From: CAKXIK01 sp050947015
GTDB lineage: Bacteria > Bacillota > Clostridia > Oscillospirales > Acutalibacteraceae
DNA length: 59,617 nucleotides
Assembly (NCBI GenBank): GCA_050947015.1
Contig: JBMNVT010000014.1
Location: 1 to 59,617 of the forward strand
Reading direction: 5' to 3'
Positions 43,444 to 52,051 of this stretch are shown in pieces. Under the pieces are notes generated by a model, which was not told the origin of the DNA, made no database searches, and saw only the letters and a program-made list of their open reading frames with translations. The position numbers and the translations under genes are program-made. Position 1 is the first letter of the stretch, and each line of letters begins with the position of its first letter.

Positions 43444-44373
43444 ATGAAACGACCCAACGATTACCTTCCTGATTTGATGGAACTGCTTAATTTTCCGGAC
43501 GAAGCGCGGACGGCGCTTTGTGACGCAAGCAAGGCGATGATGGAAAAGTACGAAGAGGCTTTGACGGAGCTTTGCGCCCGGTACATGGAAGACCCCGTTG
43601 AGAACGGGGAAAAGGTGTTTGAGCAGCTCGATAAAATTGCAGAGGAGTGCGGGGTTCACAGCTACATCGCGTCGTTGGTTTTCCTTTGCTGGAACACGCA
43701 GGAGCTGCACGAGCGGTATCGCGCACGCGGCCTTTCCGACGAAATCTTCCACGACACCATGATGGATCTGCATTACAAGCTGGCGGAATGCAAGCAGGTT
43801 TACGGGATTTGGGGCGTGTTCACGCGCAGCTGGGACGCCGGGTTTTACAACCTTACCCGCTTTGCGTTGGGACGGCTGCAGTATGAGTTTGACGATTTCC
43901 GCGGCGAAAGCTACACAGCCGGCGGGATCACCGTGAAAAAAGGTGACAGAGTGCTGACAATGCACATCCCTTCCGCCGGACCGCTGACCAAAGAACTGCG
44001 CGAGGACAGCTACCGCCGTGCGTATGAATTTTACCGCGCGGAGTTCCCGGGCAAGCCGGTGGTTTTTACCTGCCATTCCTGGCTGCTTTATCCGCCGCAC
44101 GACGGTATGATGCCGAAGAGCTCCAACGTGGTGTCATTCCTGCACGATTTTGACCTCATTTTCTCCAAGGAGACCGATACCTTCAGCGATGCATGGCGGA
44201 TCTACGGCGCCGACGCCCAGAAGCCCGTCGACCAGCTGCCGCGCAAAACCACGTTCCAGCGTGCGTATGCCGATTGGCTGCAGAGCGGGCATAAAGCCGG
44301 CATTGGCTACGGAGCATTTCTGTTTGACGGCAAACAATTTATCCGTACCGCCGGCTGCAGCGAACACCTGTAA
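43444..44373 (+). CDS. GNAT-like acyltransferase-domain protein (NAT_N/GNAT_C type)
   Basis: 309 residues. The N-terminal helical domain (about 1-120) is followed by VYGIWGVFTRSWDAGFYNLT and LGRLQYEFDDF, matching the GNAT_C-type segment in clostridial acyltransferase domain proteins. MHIPSAGPL and FTCHSWLLYPPHDGM come later. These proteins are widespread in Clostridia and lack an assigned substrate. AAAGGAACGGATGAT precedes ATG 43444, 65 bases after the ROK gene, so co-transcription with nanE is likely. Confidence 0.78.
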   Translation: MKRPNDYLPDLMELLNFPDEARTALCDASKAMMEKYEEALTELCARYMEDPVENGEKVFEQLDKIAEECGVHSYIASLVFLCWNTQELHERYRARGLSDEIFHDTMMDLHYKLAECKQVYGIWGVFTRSWDAGFYNLTRFALGRLQYEFDDFRGESYTAGGITVKKGDRVLTMHIPSAGPLTKELREDSYRRAYEFYRAEFPGKPVVFTCHSWLLYPPHDGMMPKSSNVVSFLHDFDLIFSKETDTFSDAWRIYGADAQKPVDQLPRKTTFQRAYADWLQSGHKAGIGYGAFLFDGKQFIRTAGCSEHL

Positions 44374-44398
44374 TCGAACATCACTGATCTGCAAACGT

Positions 44399-44443
44399 AA
44401 AAGAGCCTGTGCTTCCCGCTTTTTCGGAAACACAGGCTTTTTG
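44399..44443. terminator. Terminator after the acyltransferase gene
   Basis: AAGAGCCTGTG pairs with CACAGGCTTTTT across about 19 bases. Confidence 0.75.
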
Positions 44444-44469
44444 GCGTTTTATTTCAATTTCGGGCAATG

Positions 44470-45240
44470 TCAGCCGCGCAGTGCGGTGATCAGCAGCATG
44501 ATGCCGTAAATAACCGGTTGGTGCAGCACATAAATGATCAGCGCGTGGCGGCCGATCCATGAAAAGAACGGTACGCGGCTTTTGTACATGAATTTCGGGA
44601 AGGTTCCCGCTTTGGCAAACCGGCCGAGAAACGTTCCGGCAAGAAACATGAACACCCATGGCAAAAGCGGAAAATAATCGGCGGAGGCAAAGTCCGGCGT
44701 GCGGAACCCGAACGGGAACCCGAACCGGTAATCGGGGCTCATCGCGTTGAGCTGCAGCGAGGGAACGCCGGGCAGACCGAGGTACGGCCGAGAACCGAAC
44801 ACCAGACCGCAGGTGAGAAAAAACAGCGCCGCGCAAAGCAAAAAGCCCGGCCAAAACGGCACTTTGGCCAGCGGTTTCTGTAGCGCGCCGAACAGCAGCA
44901 TACAAACGGCAAGCAGGTGCAGCACGCCGAACCAGATGGCTTCGTCCGGCACAACGACTGTTGTGACAAGCGTAATAACCAACGCGATGCAAAGCAGTTT
45001 TGCGCCGCGCAGCAGATTGCTGTGGGAAAGCTGCGAGGAAATGCCGGAAATTAGAATAAACGCGGCGGCAAAGAAAGGCTCAGCCGGCATAAAAAAGCGA
45101 AAAACCTGTGCCATCCAGTCCGTGCTGAACAAAAACGCAATCAGATAAAACGCATGGTAGAACACCATGCAGAATACCGCAAAACCGCGGATCTCGTCCA
45201 TCAGATGAATTCTGCGCGGCGGGGAGATTGCTGTTTTCAT
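44470..45240 (-). CDS. DUF1624/heparan-alpha-glucosaminide N-acetyltransferase-like membrane protein
   Basis: 256 residues with about seven hydrophobic segments. The N-terminus HLMDEIRGFAVFCMVFYHAF carries the family DExRG(x)A signature and a conserved His. The C-terminus has GRHALIIYVLHQPVIYG, another family mark. Related proteins move acetyl groups across membranes onto sugars. ATG 45240 gives a good distance from GAAAGGG; ATG 45252 is too close. It is 33 bases downstream of scfB on the same strand. Confidence 0.82.
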   Translation of the reverse strand: MKTAISPPRRIHLMDEIRGFAVFCMVFYHAFYLIAFLFSTDWMAQVFRFFMPAEPFFAAAFILISGISSQLSHSNLLRGAKLLCIALVITLVTTVVVPDEAIWFGVLHLLAVCMLLFGALQKPLAKVPFWPGFLLCAALFFLTCGLVFGSRPYLGLPGVPSLQLNAMSPDYRFGFPFGFRTPDFASADYFPLLPWVFMFLAGTFLGRFAKAGTFPKFMYKSRVPFFSWIGRHALIIYVLHQPVIYGIMLLITALRG

Positions 45241-45273
45241 CGGAGAGACCATCCCTTTCTTTTCTGTGGCGGC

Positions 45274-46662
45274 TTATTCGGCAGCATCGCCAAGCTTTTC
45301 GGCAACCTGGATCATCACGGCGCATTCCATGCGTTTGCGGAACAGCTCGCAGCCGTATTCATACGTTCCGCGAATGCTGCCGGTTGCGTGATAGGCGTTA
45401 GCGGCGCAGCCGCCGGAGCAGTAAAGCTTTGCCCAGCAGTCGCGGCATTCGGGGCGGGCGTAGGCATTGCACTGCCGGAACTCTTCGCGCAGCGTGTTAT
45501 TTGTTACGCCGTCCCAGATGTTTCCCAGACTGTATTTCGGGTCGCCGACAAACTGGTGGCATGGGAACAACTCGCCCCACGGGGTGACGGCCATGTATTC
45601 GGTTCCCGAACCGCAGCCGGAGATCCGTTTGTAAATGCACGGTCCGCCGGTCAGGTCGAGCATATAGTGGTAAAAGGTAAAACCGCGTCCTTCTTTTTTG
45701 CGGCGGATCATTTCTTTGGCGAGAATCTCATACTGCTCCATTACAACGGGCAGGTCTTCCGCGGTCAGCGCATAAGGGTCGCCCGGCGCGCAAACAACAG
45801 GCTCCATGCTCAGTTCGGTGAAGCCGAGGTCGGCCATATGAAAAATATCGTTCGTAAAATCGGTGTTGTTGTGCGTAAAAGTGCCGCGCATGTAATAATT
45901 TTTTCCGCCGCGGCGGCGAACCAGCTCCTGAAATTTTGGCACGATGCGGTCGTAGCTTCCGTTGCCGGCGTAATCTTTGCGCAGACGGTCGTGAATTTCT
46001 TTTCGTCCGTCCAGGCTCAGCACAACATTGCTCATTTCCCGGTTGGCAAAATCGATCACGTCGTCGTCGATCAGCATGCCGTTGGTGGTCAGCGTAAAAC
46101 GGAAATTTTTGTGATGGATAGGTTCCTGCGTGCGGGCATAGGCCACCAGCCGCTTGCAGACGTCCCAATTCATCAGCGGTTCGCCGCCAAAGAAATCCAC
46201 CTCCAGATTGGTGCGCGTTCCGGAATTTTCAATCAGAAAATCAAGCGCGCGTTTGCCCACCTCAAAGCTCATCAGCGCGCGGTCTCCCTGATATTTGCCC
46301 TGGCTTGCAAAACAATAGGTGCAATTGAGATTGCAGGTGTGAGCAACGTGCAGGCAAAGCGCTTTTACCACGTTTCCGCTGCGTTTTTTCAGCTCGCCCG
46401 CCATGGTTTCGTAATCATCCGGAGTAAAAAGCTTTCCGCTTTGCTCCAGCGCGCGCACATCCGCCACACAGTCGTGCAGCTCCTGCTCCGTCACATCTTC
46501 ACGGTCACCGTATTTCTGCAGCATTTCCGCAACGATCTCGTCTTCCGTAGCTTCTTTGTAACGTGCGATCACGTCATAGGCAATCTCGTCGACTGCGTGG
46601 ACGGATCCGCTGCACATATCCAGCACAATATTATAGCCATTGAGTTTATATTGATGTACCAT
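45274..46662 (-). CDS. scfB: SCIFF peptide maturase, radical SAM thioether synthase
   Basis: 462 residues. ScfB installs thioether crosslinks in the SCIFF peptide. The N-terminal precursor-recognition domain (about 1-95) leads to the radical SAM core with CxxxCxxC at Cys110, Cys114 and Cys117 (CNLNCTYC). FFGGEPLMNW and LSLDGRKEIHDRL follow. The C-terminal SPASM-like domain holds many cysteines, from CIYKRISGCGSG to CRDCWAKLYCSGGCAANAY, for two auxiliary clusters. ATG 46662. It lies downstream of scfA, with a terminator between them, so maturase levels should be lower than peptide levels. Confidence 0.95.
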   Translation of the reverse strand: MVHQYKLNGYNIVLDMCSGSVHAVDEIAYDVIARYKEATEDEIVAEMLQKYGDREDVTEQELHDCVADVRALEQSGKLFTPDDYETMAGELKKRSGNVVKALCLHVAHTCNLNCTYCFASQGKYQGDRALMSFEVGKRALDFLIENSGTRTNLEVDFFGGEPLMNWDVCKRLVAYARTQEPIHHKNFRFTLTTNGMLIDDDVIDFANREMSNVVLSLDGRKEIHDRLRKDYAGNGSYDRIVPKFQELVRRRGGKNYYMRGTFTHNNTDFTNDIFHMADLGFTELSMEPVVCAPGDPYALTAEDLPVVMEQYEILAKEMIRRKKEGRGFTFYHYMLDLTGGPCIYKRISGCGSGTEYMAVTPWGELFPCHQFVGDPKYSLGNIWDGVTNNTLREEFRQCNAYARPECRDCWAKLYCSGGCAANAYHATGSIRGTYEYGCELFRKRMECAVMIQVAEKLGDAAE

Positions 46663-46759
46663 CTCTGATCCTTCTTTCCCGTTGGGTACAGATTTTATCC
46701 GGGTGGAGAGATCTTATCTGTTTCAAAAGAAAATTCCACCGCACCGCGCCAAACCGCAT

Positions 46760-46796
46760 AAAAAATGCCGCCTGCAAAACCGGCGGCATTTCTTTT
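46760..46796 (-). terminator. Terminator between scfA and scfB
   Basis: On the minus strand AAATGCCGCC pairs with GGCGGCATTT, followed by TTTATG. It probably attenuates transcription into scfB. Confidence 0.75.
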
Positions 46797-46807
46797 GTGC
46801 AGAAAAA

Positions 46808-46954
46808 TTACTTGTTTTTGTTTTCGCACTTCTGGTTCGCAACACCGCAGGAGGTCTTGCAGGCAGACTGGCAGGAGGTCTGGCATTCGCCGCATCCGCC
46901 GGCAGCACAGCTCTTCTTCAGGTCGCGGGTTTCAATCGTCTGAATTCTTTTCAT
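46808..46954 (-). CDS. scfA: SCIFF peptide (six cysteines in forty-five), ribosomal natural product precursor
   Basis: 48 residues. SCIFF is among the most conserved RiPP precursors in Clostridia, and ScfB crosslinks its cysteines. The core GGCGECQTSCQSACKTSC and the tail NQKCENKNK match the family. The six canonical cysteines are 21, 24, 28, 32, 36 and 43. This copy carries a seventh, Cys16, in the leader side (KKSCAAGG). ATG 46954 follows GGAGATTATCACG. It has a good promoter and is followed by a terminator before scfB. Confidence 0.95.
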   Translation of the reverse strand: MKRIQTIETRDLKKSCAAGGCGECQTSCQSACKTSCGVANQKCENKNK

Positions 46955-47056
46955 CGTGATAATCTCCAATCATGTAAAATGACTTGTCTTGCACGGAATC
47001 CGCATCCAAAACCGGTGGCGGAATCATTAGACAGGTGTTTGATTTTATGTACTTTC

Positions 47057-47085
47057 AGCATATCATATTCCGTTTCCGTTGTCAA
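47057..47085 (-). promoter_or_regulatory. Promoter of scfA
   Basis: On the minus strand TTGACA (47080-47085), 17-base spacer, TATGCT (47057-47062). The leader is about 95 bases. Confidence 0.7.
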
Positions 47086-47238
47086 GATTCCGCCTTGCGT
47101 TTTGGGGGTACGCATGGTATATTAACCACACAACAACGGGAATGAAGTTCTCCCGCGGGCAACCGGAACCGCTTTTGAAAGCTGATGACTTCTGTGAATT
47201 TAAATTCGCAGGGGGCGTGCGCTTTTTTGCGGCTCCTG

Positions 47239-47491
47239 CCTGCGGGAGGTTTTTTATTTGTGCTGGTCGGTGCGGCGGTCGATCTGCACAGCGCGGCGGA
47301 TGCCGGTTTCGGAGCAATGGGGCTGATCCTGCGGAGAGATCGTGCTTACGGTGGCGGTGGTTTCCGTCCTGATCACTGCGCCGCTCGGCGCAATCGGGCT
47401 GGAGTTGACCGCAGGCAGGCTGCTGGAAAGCGAACAGCCGAACCAAAAGGGAAAGAATCTCGCGCCCGGGAAACAAAAAACTCCCGGGTAA
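47239..47491 (+). pseudogene. Remnant of an NhaP-type sodium:proton antiporter C-terminus
   Basis: Two pieces in different frames resemble the last part of a CPA1-type antiporter. The first is GGFLFVLVGAAVDL (from 47242). The second, one frame over, is GEIVLTVAVVSVLITAPLGA (from 47333), with a tail to TAA 47489. In intact proteins these are separated by about 50 residues that are absent here. No start, ribosome binding site or N-terminal two-thirds is present. A dead gene; the identification rests on these two motifs. Confidence 0.6.
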
Positions 47492-47503
47492 ACTTCCCGG
47501 GAG
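47475..47503 (-). terminator. Terminator after the metal ATPase gene
   Basis: On the minus strand CTCCCGGG pairs with CCCGGGAG and is followed by TTTTTT, 28 bases after the stop. Confidence 0.8.
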
Positions 47504-47530
47504 AAAGCGCAATTTGATGAAGGCGGCGTA

Positions 47531-49420
47531 TTATTCATCCGCTTTTGCAGAAGAGGATGGCAGGGAGCGGGCGTTCTGAACACGCAGCACGCGGATGGCA
47601 TTGAGAATTGCCAGAACGGAAACGCCTACGTCGGCAAAAACGGCCTCCCACATATTCGCAAGCCCGAACGCGCCGAGCACAAGAACGGCGAACTTTACCG
47701 CGAGCGCAAAGACAATATTCTGCTTTGCAATGCGCAGGGTACGCCGTGCCAACAGGATCGCGTCCACAAGGCGGGATGGCTCGTCGGTCATCAGCACAAG
47801 GTCGGCCGCCTCGATCGCAGCGTCGGAACCAAGGCCGCCCATGGCGATCCCAAGATCGGCGCGCGCCAGAACAGGAGCGTCGTTGATGCCGTCTCCCACA
47901 AAGGCGAGCTTTCTGCCGCCGGATTCTGTCTTCAGCAGCTGCTCCATCAGGTCAACCTTGTCGGCGGGAAGAAGCTCGGCGTGAACCTCGTCAAGGCCGA
48001 GAAGTTTGGCCGTCGCTTCCGCAATGGGCTTGCTGTCGCCGGTGAGCATGACGGTTCTGCGGATGCCGCAGCGTTTCAGCGCGCGGATTGCCTCTGCAGC
48101 GTCGGGTTTCGGCTCGTCAGCGATGATCAGATAGCCGGTGTAACGTCCGTCCACGGCGACGTGGACCGCAGTTCCGGCCGGCGTGTTTTCTTCAAATGGA
48201 ATGCCCTCGCGCCGCATCAGCTTTGCATTGCCTGCGCAGACGGCTTTGCCTTCCACGCGGGCAAGCACCCCGTGGCCGGCAATTTCCTGCACATCGCTTA
48301 CGGCGCTGAGGTCCGTCGTTTTTCCCCATGCGTCGCGCAGAGAAACGGCAATCGGATGGTTGGATCCGCTTTCCGTCAGAGCGGCAGTCCGCAGCAGTTC
48401 TTCCGCGGAACAGCCCTGCGGAACAATCTGCTGTACGCGGAAAACGCCTCTGGTCAGTGTTCCGGTTTTGTCGAACACGACGGTGTCGGTTTGAGCAAGA
48501 GTTTCCAGATAATTGCTCCCCTTTACGAGAACGCCCATGCGGGAAGCGCCGCCAATGCCGCCAAAAAAGCTGAGCGGAACGCTGATGACAAGCGCGCAGG
48601 GACACGAAATAACCAGAAAGACCAGCGCACGGTACAGCCAGTCGGCAAACACGGCTCCGGGAATCAACAGCGGCGGCAGGACGGCCAGCAGCACGGCTGC
48701 AATGACAACGGTCGGTGTGTACCACCGCGCAAAGCGGGTAATAAAGGCTTCCTGACGCGACTTTTTGCTGCTGGCATTTTCTACCAAATCAAGAATTCTG
48801 CTTGCGGTGGATTCGCCGAATTCCTTTTCAACCCGGGCAGTCAGCTCTCCGCTCTGATTGATGCATCCGCTCAGCAGCGCATCGCCTTCGCCAATCTCGC
48901 GCGGGACGGATTCTCCGGTCAGTGCCGCCGTATCTACCATCGAACAGCCCGAAAGAACGGTGCTGTCCAGTGGGATTTTTTCGCCGGGACGGACGACGAT
49001 GGTTTCGCCGATTTTCACCTCGTCCGGATCGATTGTCCAAAGCTTGCCGTCGCGCAGAACGTTGGCGGAATCCGGCCGAATGTCCATCAGCTCGGAAATA
49101 GAGCGGCGTGATTTTGCAACGGCGCGCGCCTGAAACAGTTCACCGATTTGGTAAAACAGCACGACCGCCACGCTTTCCGGATACTGGCCGATGCACAGGG
49201 CACCGATAGAGGCGACTGCCATCAGAAAGTTTTCGTCGAATACGTCGCCGTGAATGATGTTGCGCGCCGCGCTCCACAAAACATCGTATGCAGCACAGGC
49301 GTATGCCAGTCCGAACAAAATAACGGAAACAACGGCCGAAGCCCGTTCGGTAAACAGTCCCGCGGCAAACAGCGCGGCTGCAACGATGATTCGGATCAGT
49401 TTTTTCTTTTCCATATTCAT
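47531..49420 (-). CDS. Heavy-metal P1B-type ATPase (Cd/Zn/Co/Pb export type)
   Basis: 629 residues, shorter than CadA/ZntA because the N-terminal metal-binding domain is encoded separately. The membrane metal site is the CPC motif at 273-275 (ISCPCALVIS). Asp317 in DKTGTLT is the phosphorylation site, HP is in SGSNHPIAV, and GDGINDAPVL completes the hinge. TGES lies near 168-171. CPC with a downstream lysine-type helix 7-8 fits Zn/Cd transport rather than copper, but this is inference. ATG 49420 has GAGG nine bases upstream; ATG 49429 and 49414 are alternatives. It is co-transcribed with the HMA protein gene. Confidence 0.9.
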   Translation of the reverse strand: MNMEKKKLIRIIVAAALFAAGLFTERASAVVSVILFGLAYACAAYDVLWSAARNIIHGDVFDENFLMAVASIGALCIGQYPESVAVVLFYQIGELFQARAVAKSRRSISELMDIRPDSANVLRDGKLWTIDPDEVKIGETIVVRPGEKIPLDSTVLSGCSMVDTAALTGESVPREIGEGDALLSGCINQSGELTARVEKEFGESTASRILDLVENASSKKSRQEAFITRFARWYTPTVVIAAVLLAVLPPLLIPGAVFADWLYRALVFLVISCPCALVISVPLSFFGGIGGASRMGVLVKGSNYLETLAQTDTVVFDKTGTLTRGVFRVQQIVPQGCSAEELLRTAALTESGSNHPIAVSLRDAWGKTTDLSAVSDVQEIAGHGVLARVEGKAVCAGNAKLMRREGIPFEENTPAGTAVHVAVDGRYTGYLIIADEPKPDAAEAIRALKRCGIRRTVMLTGDSKPIAEATAKLLGLDEVHAELLPADKVDLMEQLLKTESGGRKLAFVGDGINDAPVLARADLGIAMGGLGSDAAIEAADLVLMTDEPSRLVDAILLARRTLRIAKQNIVFALAVKFAVLVLGAFGLANMWEAVFADVGVSVLAILNAIRVLRVQNARSLPSSSAKADE

Positions 49421-49450
49421 TTCGATCATTCCTCTGCAACAGATTTTAGG

Positions 49451-49672
49451 CTATGCTTTTTTCATGGCGACGTCCGGCTCGATCCGCCGCACAATGGCCG
49501 CAGCGCTCTCTACAATGCCGGTCATGTCGTCCAGCTCGCTTTCAATGGTGAGCTTCGTTGTCATAAGGTTCAGGCTTGCCGCCGATACGCCGGGCAATGC
49601 CTGCACCGCTTTTTCAATTTTTGCCGCGCAGTTTGCACAGCAGAGACCTTCCAGACGAAATGTTTTTTTCAT
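49451..49672 (-). CDS. Stand-alone heavy-metal-associated (HMA) domain protein
   Basis: 73 residues, one ferredoxin-like HMA domain. The metal site is CxxC at Cys12 and Cys15 in GLCCANCAAKIE, with an extra Cys11 beside it. It probably binds the metal and delivers it to the ATPase encoded 30 bases downstream, taking the place of that ATPase's missing N-terminal domain. The start is ATG 49672 after AAAGAGGTGCG. Transcription starts at the palindrome-containing promoter upstream. Confidence 0.88.
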   Translation of the reverse strand: MKKTFRLEGLCCANCAAKIEKAVQALPGVSAASLNLMTTKLTIESELDDMTGIVESAAAIVRRIEPDVAMKKA

Positions 49673-49727
49673 AAAACACGCACCTCTTTCGTATCAGTAA
49701 TTGAGCAGGGGAAGCGAAGAACAAACA

Positions 49728-49785
49728 ATTGAACGATTGTTCAATCAATGATTTTATTATAGTTGAACGTACGTTCAATTGTCAA
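49728..49785 (-). promoter_or_regulatory. Promoter with two palindromic operators for the metal-export operon
   Basis: On the minus strand TTGACA (49780-49785), 18-base spacer, TATAAT (49756-49761). The spacer holds a perfect 16-bp palindrome TTGAACGTACGTTCAA (49763-49778). A second, ATTGAACGATTGTTCAAT (49728-49745), lies just past the start site. TTGAAC...GTTCAA sites resemble targets of ArsR/SmtB-type metal repressors. No such gene lies in the window. Confidence 0.8.
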
Positions 49786-50012
49786 GAGGTTGGGCAAAAT
49801 ATTTTATTACAGTGCAGAAAACAGGAATAAAGAGGGAAAAACCCTGACACGCTGAAAAGCTGCGGTTTAAAAATTCTTGACAAGAACGATTTTCATGGTA
49901 TTTTTGACAAAAGAAACCGAGTTTTTTTGCAAAATTCGCGTTCAAACAGGTTTTTTTGCATAAGCAAACCTAAAATTTTTTGTAAACAATCTGCCTTTCT
50001 GCGAATTTGCCA
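49786..50012. other. AT-rich intergenic region
   Basis: Divergent upstream DNA of the metal-export operon and the QueT gene. It contains isolated TTGACA boxes (about 49877 and 49906) without good partners. No gene seen. Confidence 0.4.
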
Positions 50013-50041
50013 TTGCCTTTTAAAAGGAAATGGTGTATGAT
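50013..50041 (+). promoter_or_regulatory. Promoter of the queT-like operon
   Basis: TTGCCT (50013-50018), 17-base spacer, TATGAT (50036-50041). Confidence 0.6.
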
Positions 50042-50046
50042 AGGTG

Positions 50047-50140
50047 AGCTTGTAAGGAGAAAACCATTCCTTGGCAGGTGGTCTGTCGCAACATCCTGAC
50101 CGGGTGTTTTTCGCCCAAAAAAACTACGGAGGGATTTCCT
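50047..50140 (+). promoter_or_regulatory. Structured leader of the queT-like gene, possible riboswitch
   Basis: A leader of about 94 bases contains GCAGG...CCTG pairing, a GGGTG/CGCCC hairpin, then AAAAAAACTACGGAGG running into the ribosome binding site. An A-rich ACTA tail before the GGAGG resembles the 3' part of preQ1-I riboswitches, which often control queT. The aptamer loop does not fit the consensus cleanly, so the identity is open. Confidence 0.35.
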
Positions 50141-50680
50141 ATGCCCAATAAGCTGACTCGCCGCATGGTGGAGGGCGCCATGATTGCGGCGCTTTACGTT
50201 GCCCTCACTTATTTTTCCCGGTTGCTCGGGCTTGCCGACGGAGCCGTGCAGTTCCGCCTTTCGGAACTGCTGACAGTGCTGCCCGCGTTTACGCCGGCGG
50301 CGGTTCCCGGTTTGACGATCGGATGTCTGATTGCAAACCTTGGCAGTCCATATGGAATTGCCGACATTATCAGCGGCACGGTGGCCACGTTTTTGGCCGC
50401 GCTGTGTACCCGGGCACTGCGCAAGGTTCGCCTGCGGAGCATTCCGGTTCTGGCTCCGCTGCCGCCGGTTTTGTTTAACGGCGTTATTGTTGGCGCAGTT
50501 GTTACAATTATGAACGAAGCCGGACAGTTGGTTCCGTCTGCCTTCACATTCCCCGTTTTTGCCGCGACAGCGTTCACCGTTGCGCTCGGAGAGATTGTCG
50601 TCTGCGGCGCGGGCGGATACCCGCTGATGTTCCTGCTGGAACGCAACGGGCTTTCACAGCGCTGGCAATGGGATCAATAA
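50141..50680 (+). CDS. QueT-family transporter (queuosine precursor ECF S-component type)
   Basis: 179 residues with five to six hydrophobic helices. The N-terminus KLTRRMVEGAMIAALYVALT and the following FRLSELLTVLPAFTPAAVPG are typical of QueT, the substrate-binding membrane subunit of an ECF transporter thought to import a queuosine precursor. The conserved NLGSPYGIADIISGTVAT is present. The frame is open from 50078, but ATG 50141 follows CGGAGGG. The ECF energising subunits are not in the window. It is co-transcribed with the ligase-like gene 34 bases on. Confidence 0.88.
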   Translation: MPNKLTRRMVEGAMIAALYVALTYFSRLLGLADGAVQFRLSELLTVLPAFTPAAVPGLTIGCLIANLGSPYGIADIISGTVATFLAALCTRALRKVRLRSIPVLAPLPPVLFNGVIVGAVVTIMNEAGQLVPSAFTFPVFAATAFTVALGEIVVCGAGGYPLMFLLERNGLSQRWQWDQ

Positions 50681-50713
50681 TTTTCCGGACGATTCGGAGA
50701 GGAGTTTTCCGCT

Positions 50714-52009
50714 GTGACTCAGTTACAGTCTTCATCATTTCGCCTGACGGCCGTTCCAATGGAAAAACGACAGACCTTTCTTGCGGTTCTATCGGCTGTC
50801 TCGATTTTCCTGCCATATTACATCACCTCCTGCGTGATTGCTGCAATTGCAGTTTATGTGATTTGCAGCCCGCAGCGCCGTGCGCGGATTATTTCCATGC
50901 CGTACAGCAAGCTTATTTTCGGCGTGGTGGGCGTCGGTATGGTGGTTTCGCTGGGCTATGCGAATTACACCGGCGCTCTGGTCAGCGCTCTGATTGGCTG
51001 CGCTCTGGCGGTTGCGCTTTACCTGCGTTCCTTTATGACGCGCCGCCTGTTTGACAGGATGATGGACGTTGTCTGTGTGGGGGGGCTTTGTGTCAGCATC
51101 ATCGCTGTTGCACAGAAAATGGCCAGCAGCGTTTTTACACGGCCGTACGTTGTGTTTGACAATCCCAATTTTTTTGCCACTGTAATGGAAATTGTCACTT
51201 TGGTTGCGGTGTACCGGTTGATGGCAAGCCCGCGGCGCAGCAGTTTTTATTTTGCCGTTGCGGTGTTTTCCGGCTTCGGCGTATATCTCAGCGGGAGTCT
51301 CTCCGCGTTTGCCGTGTGTACGGTGGGCGTTGCGTTTTATCTTGTTCTTCGCGGCCACACCAGAGCAGGCTTGATGATTGTTGTTTCGGCCGCCGCGTTT
51401 GCGCTGCTTTCCGGCGAGGCGCTGCCGCGGTTAATGTCCCTGCTGGGTAGTATTTCCGTAAACAGCCAGGAAAACAGTGCGGCGGCACAGGCTGTGGAAA
51501 AAACAGCCGCAGAAATTCTGACCATTCGCCCGGTCGAGGAGGTCGGCGGATCGATTGCCAATCGTTTTTCAATTTGGAAGACGGCACTGATGGCGATTCC
51601 GGATCATCTGCTGCTGGGTCAGGGGCCGAATACCTATGCAATGGTTTATTCGCGCTATCTTGGCTTTGCGTCCAGCCACACGCACAACATGATTTTGGAT
51701 GTGATACTGAATTACGGGATTCTTGGCGGAGGAGCAATTTTTTTCTTTGCGTTGCAGCAGTTTCACACGGCGGTACGCAAGGTGCGCGAACGAAAAAGCA
51801 CCACAACCAACCTGCTGCTGATCGTATTGTGCGTTATGATGGCGATGCACGGCATGACAGACGTTACGCTGCTCTGGCCGCAGACCGGGCTGCTGTTTCT
51901 GCTGATTTATTCCTCTTCGGGAATCCGCACGGTTCCGCAGGCGCGCTGCTTTGTGCTGCGCGCGCCCGACTTCACCGCAAATCACGAATTCAAAGGCAAC
52001 GTGCAGTAA
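50714..52009 (+). CDS. O-antigen ligase/polymerase (WaaL/Wzy_C) family membrane protein
   Basis: 431 residues with about ten membrane helices. The Wzy_C/ligase region contains ANRFSIWKTALMAIPDHLLL and GQGPNTYAMVYSRY. A long external loop with SSHTHNMILDVILNYG follows, where the conserved His lies. Such proteins join or polymerise glycan chains on lipid carriers. The partner glycan is unknown, and no glycosyltransferases are nearby. GTG 50714 follows GAGAGGAG. No ATG is available at the N-terminus. Confidence 0.83.
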   Translation: MTQLQSSSFRLTAVPMEKRQTFLAVLSAVSIFLPYYITSCVIAAIAVYVICSPQRRARIISMPYSKLIFGVVGVGMVVSLGYANYTGALVSALIGCALAVALYLRSFMTRRLFDRMMDVVCVGGLCVSIIAVAQKMASSVFTRPYVVFDNPNFFATVMEIVTLVAVYRLMASPRRSSFYFAVAVFSGFGVYLSGSLSAFAVCTVGVAFYLVLRGHTRAGLMIVVSAAAFALLSGEALPRLMSLLGSISVNSQENSAAAQAVEKTAAEILTIRPVEEVGGSIANRFSIWKTALMAIPDHLLLGQGPNTYAMVYSRYLGFASSHTHNMILDVILNYGILGGGAIFFFALQQFHTAVRKVRERKSTTTNLLLIVLCVMMAMHGMTDVTLLWPQTGLLFLLIYSSSGIRTVPQARCFVLRAPDFTANHEFKGNVQ

Positions 52010-52051
52010 GGCTGGGCAACCGGCAAACCTCGGGTTCGAACGGAGCAATAG

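Noticed and set aside
50047..50140. Firm call of a preQ1 riboswitch
   Set aside because: The A-rich tail is suggestive, but the conserved loop and the direct P1-to-tail join are not present, so only a tentative leader feature was kept.
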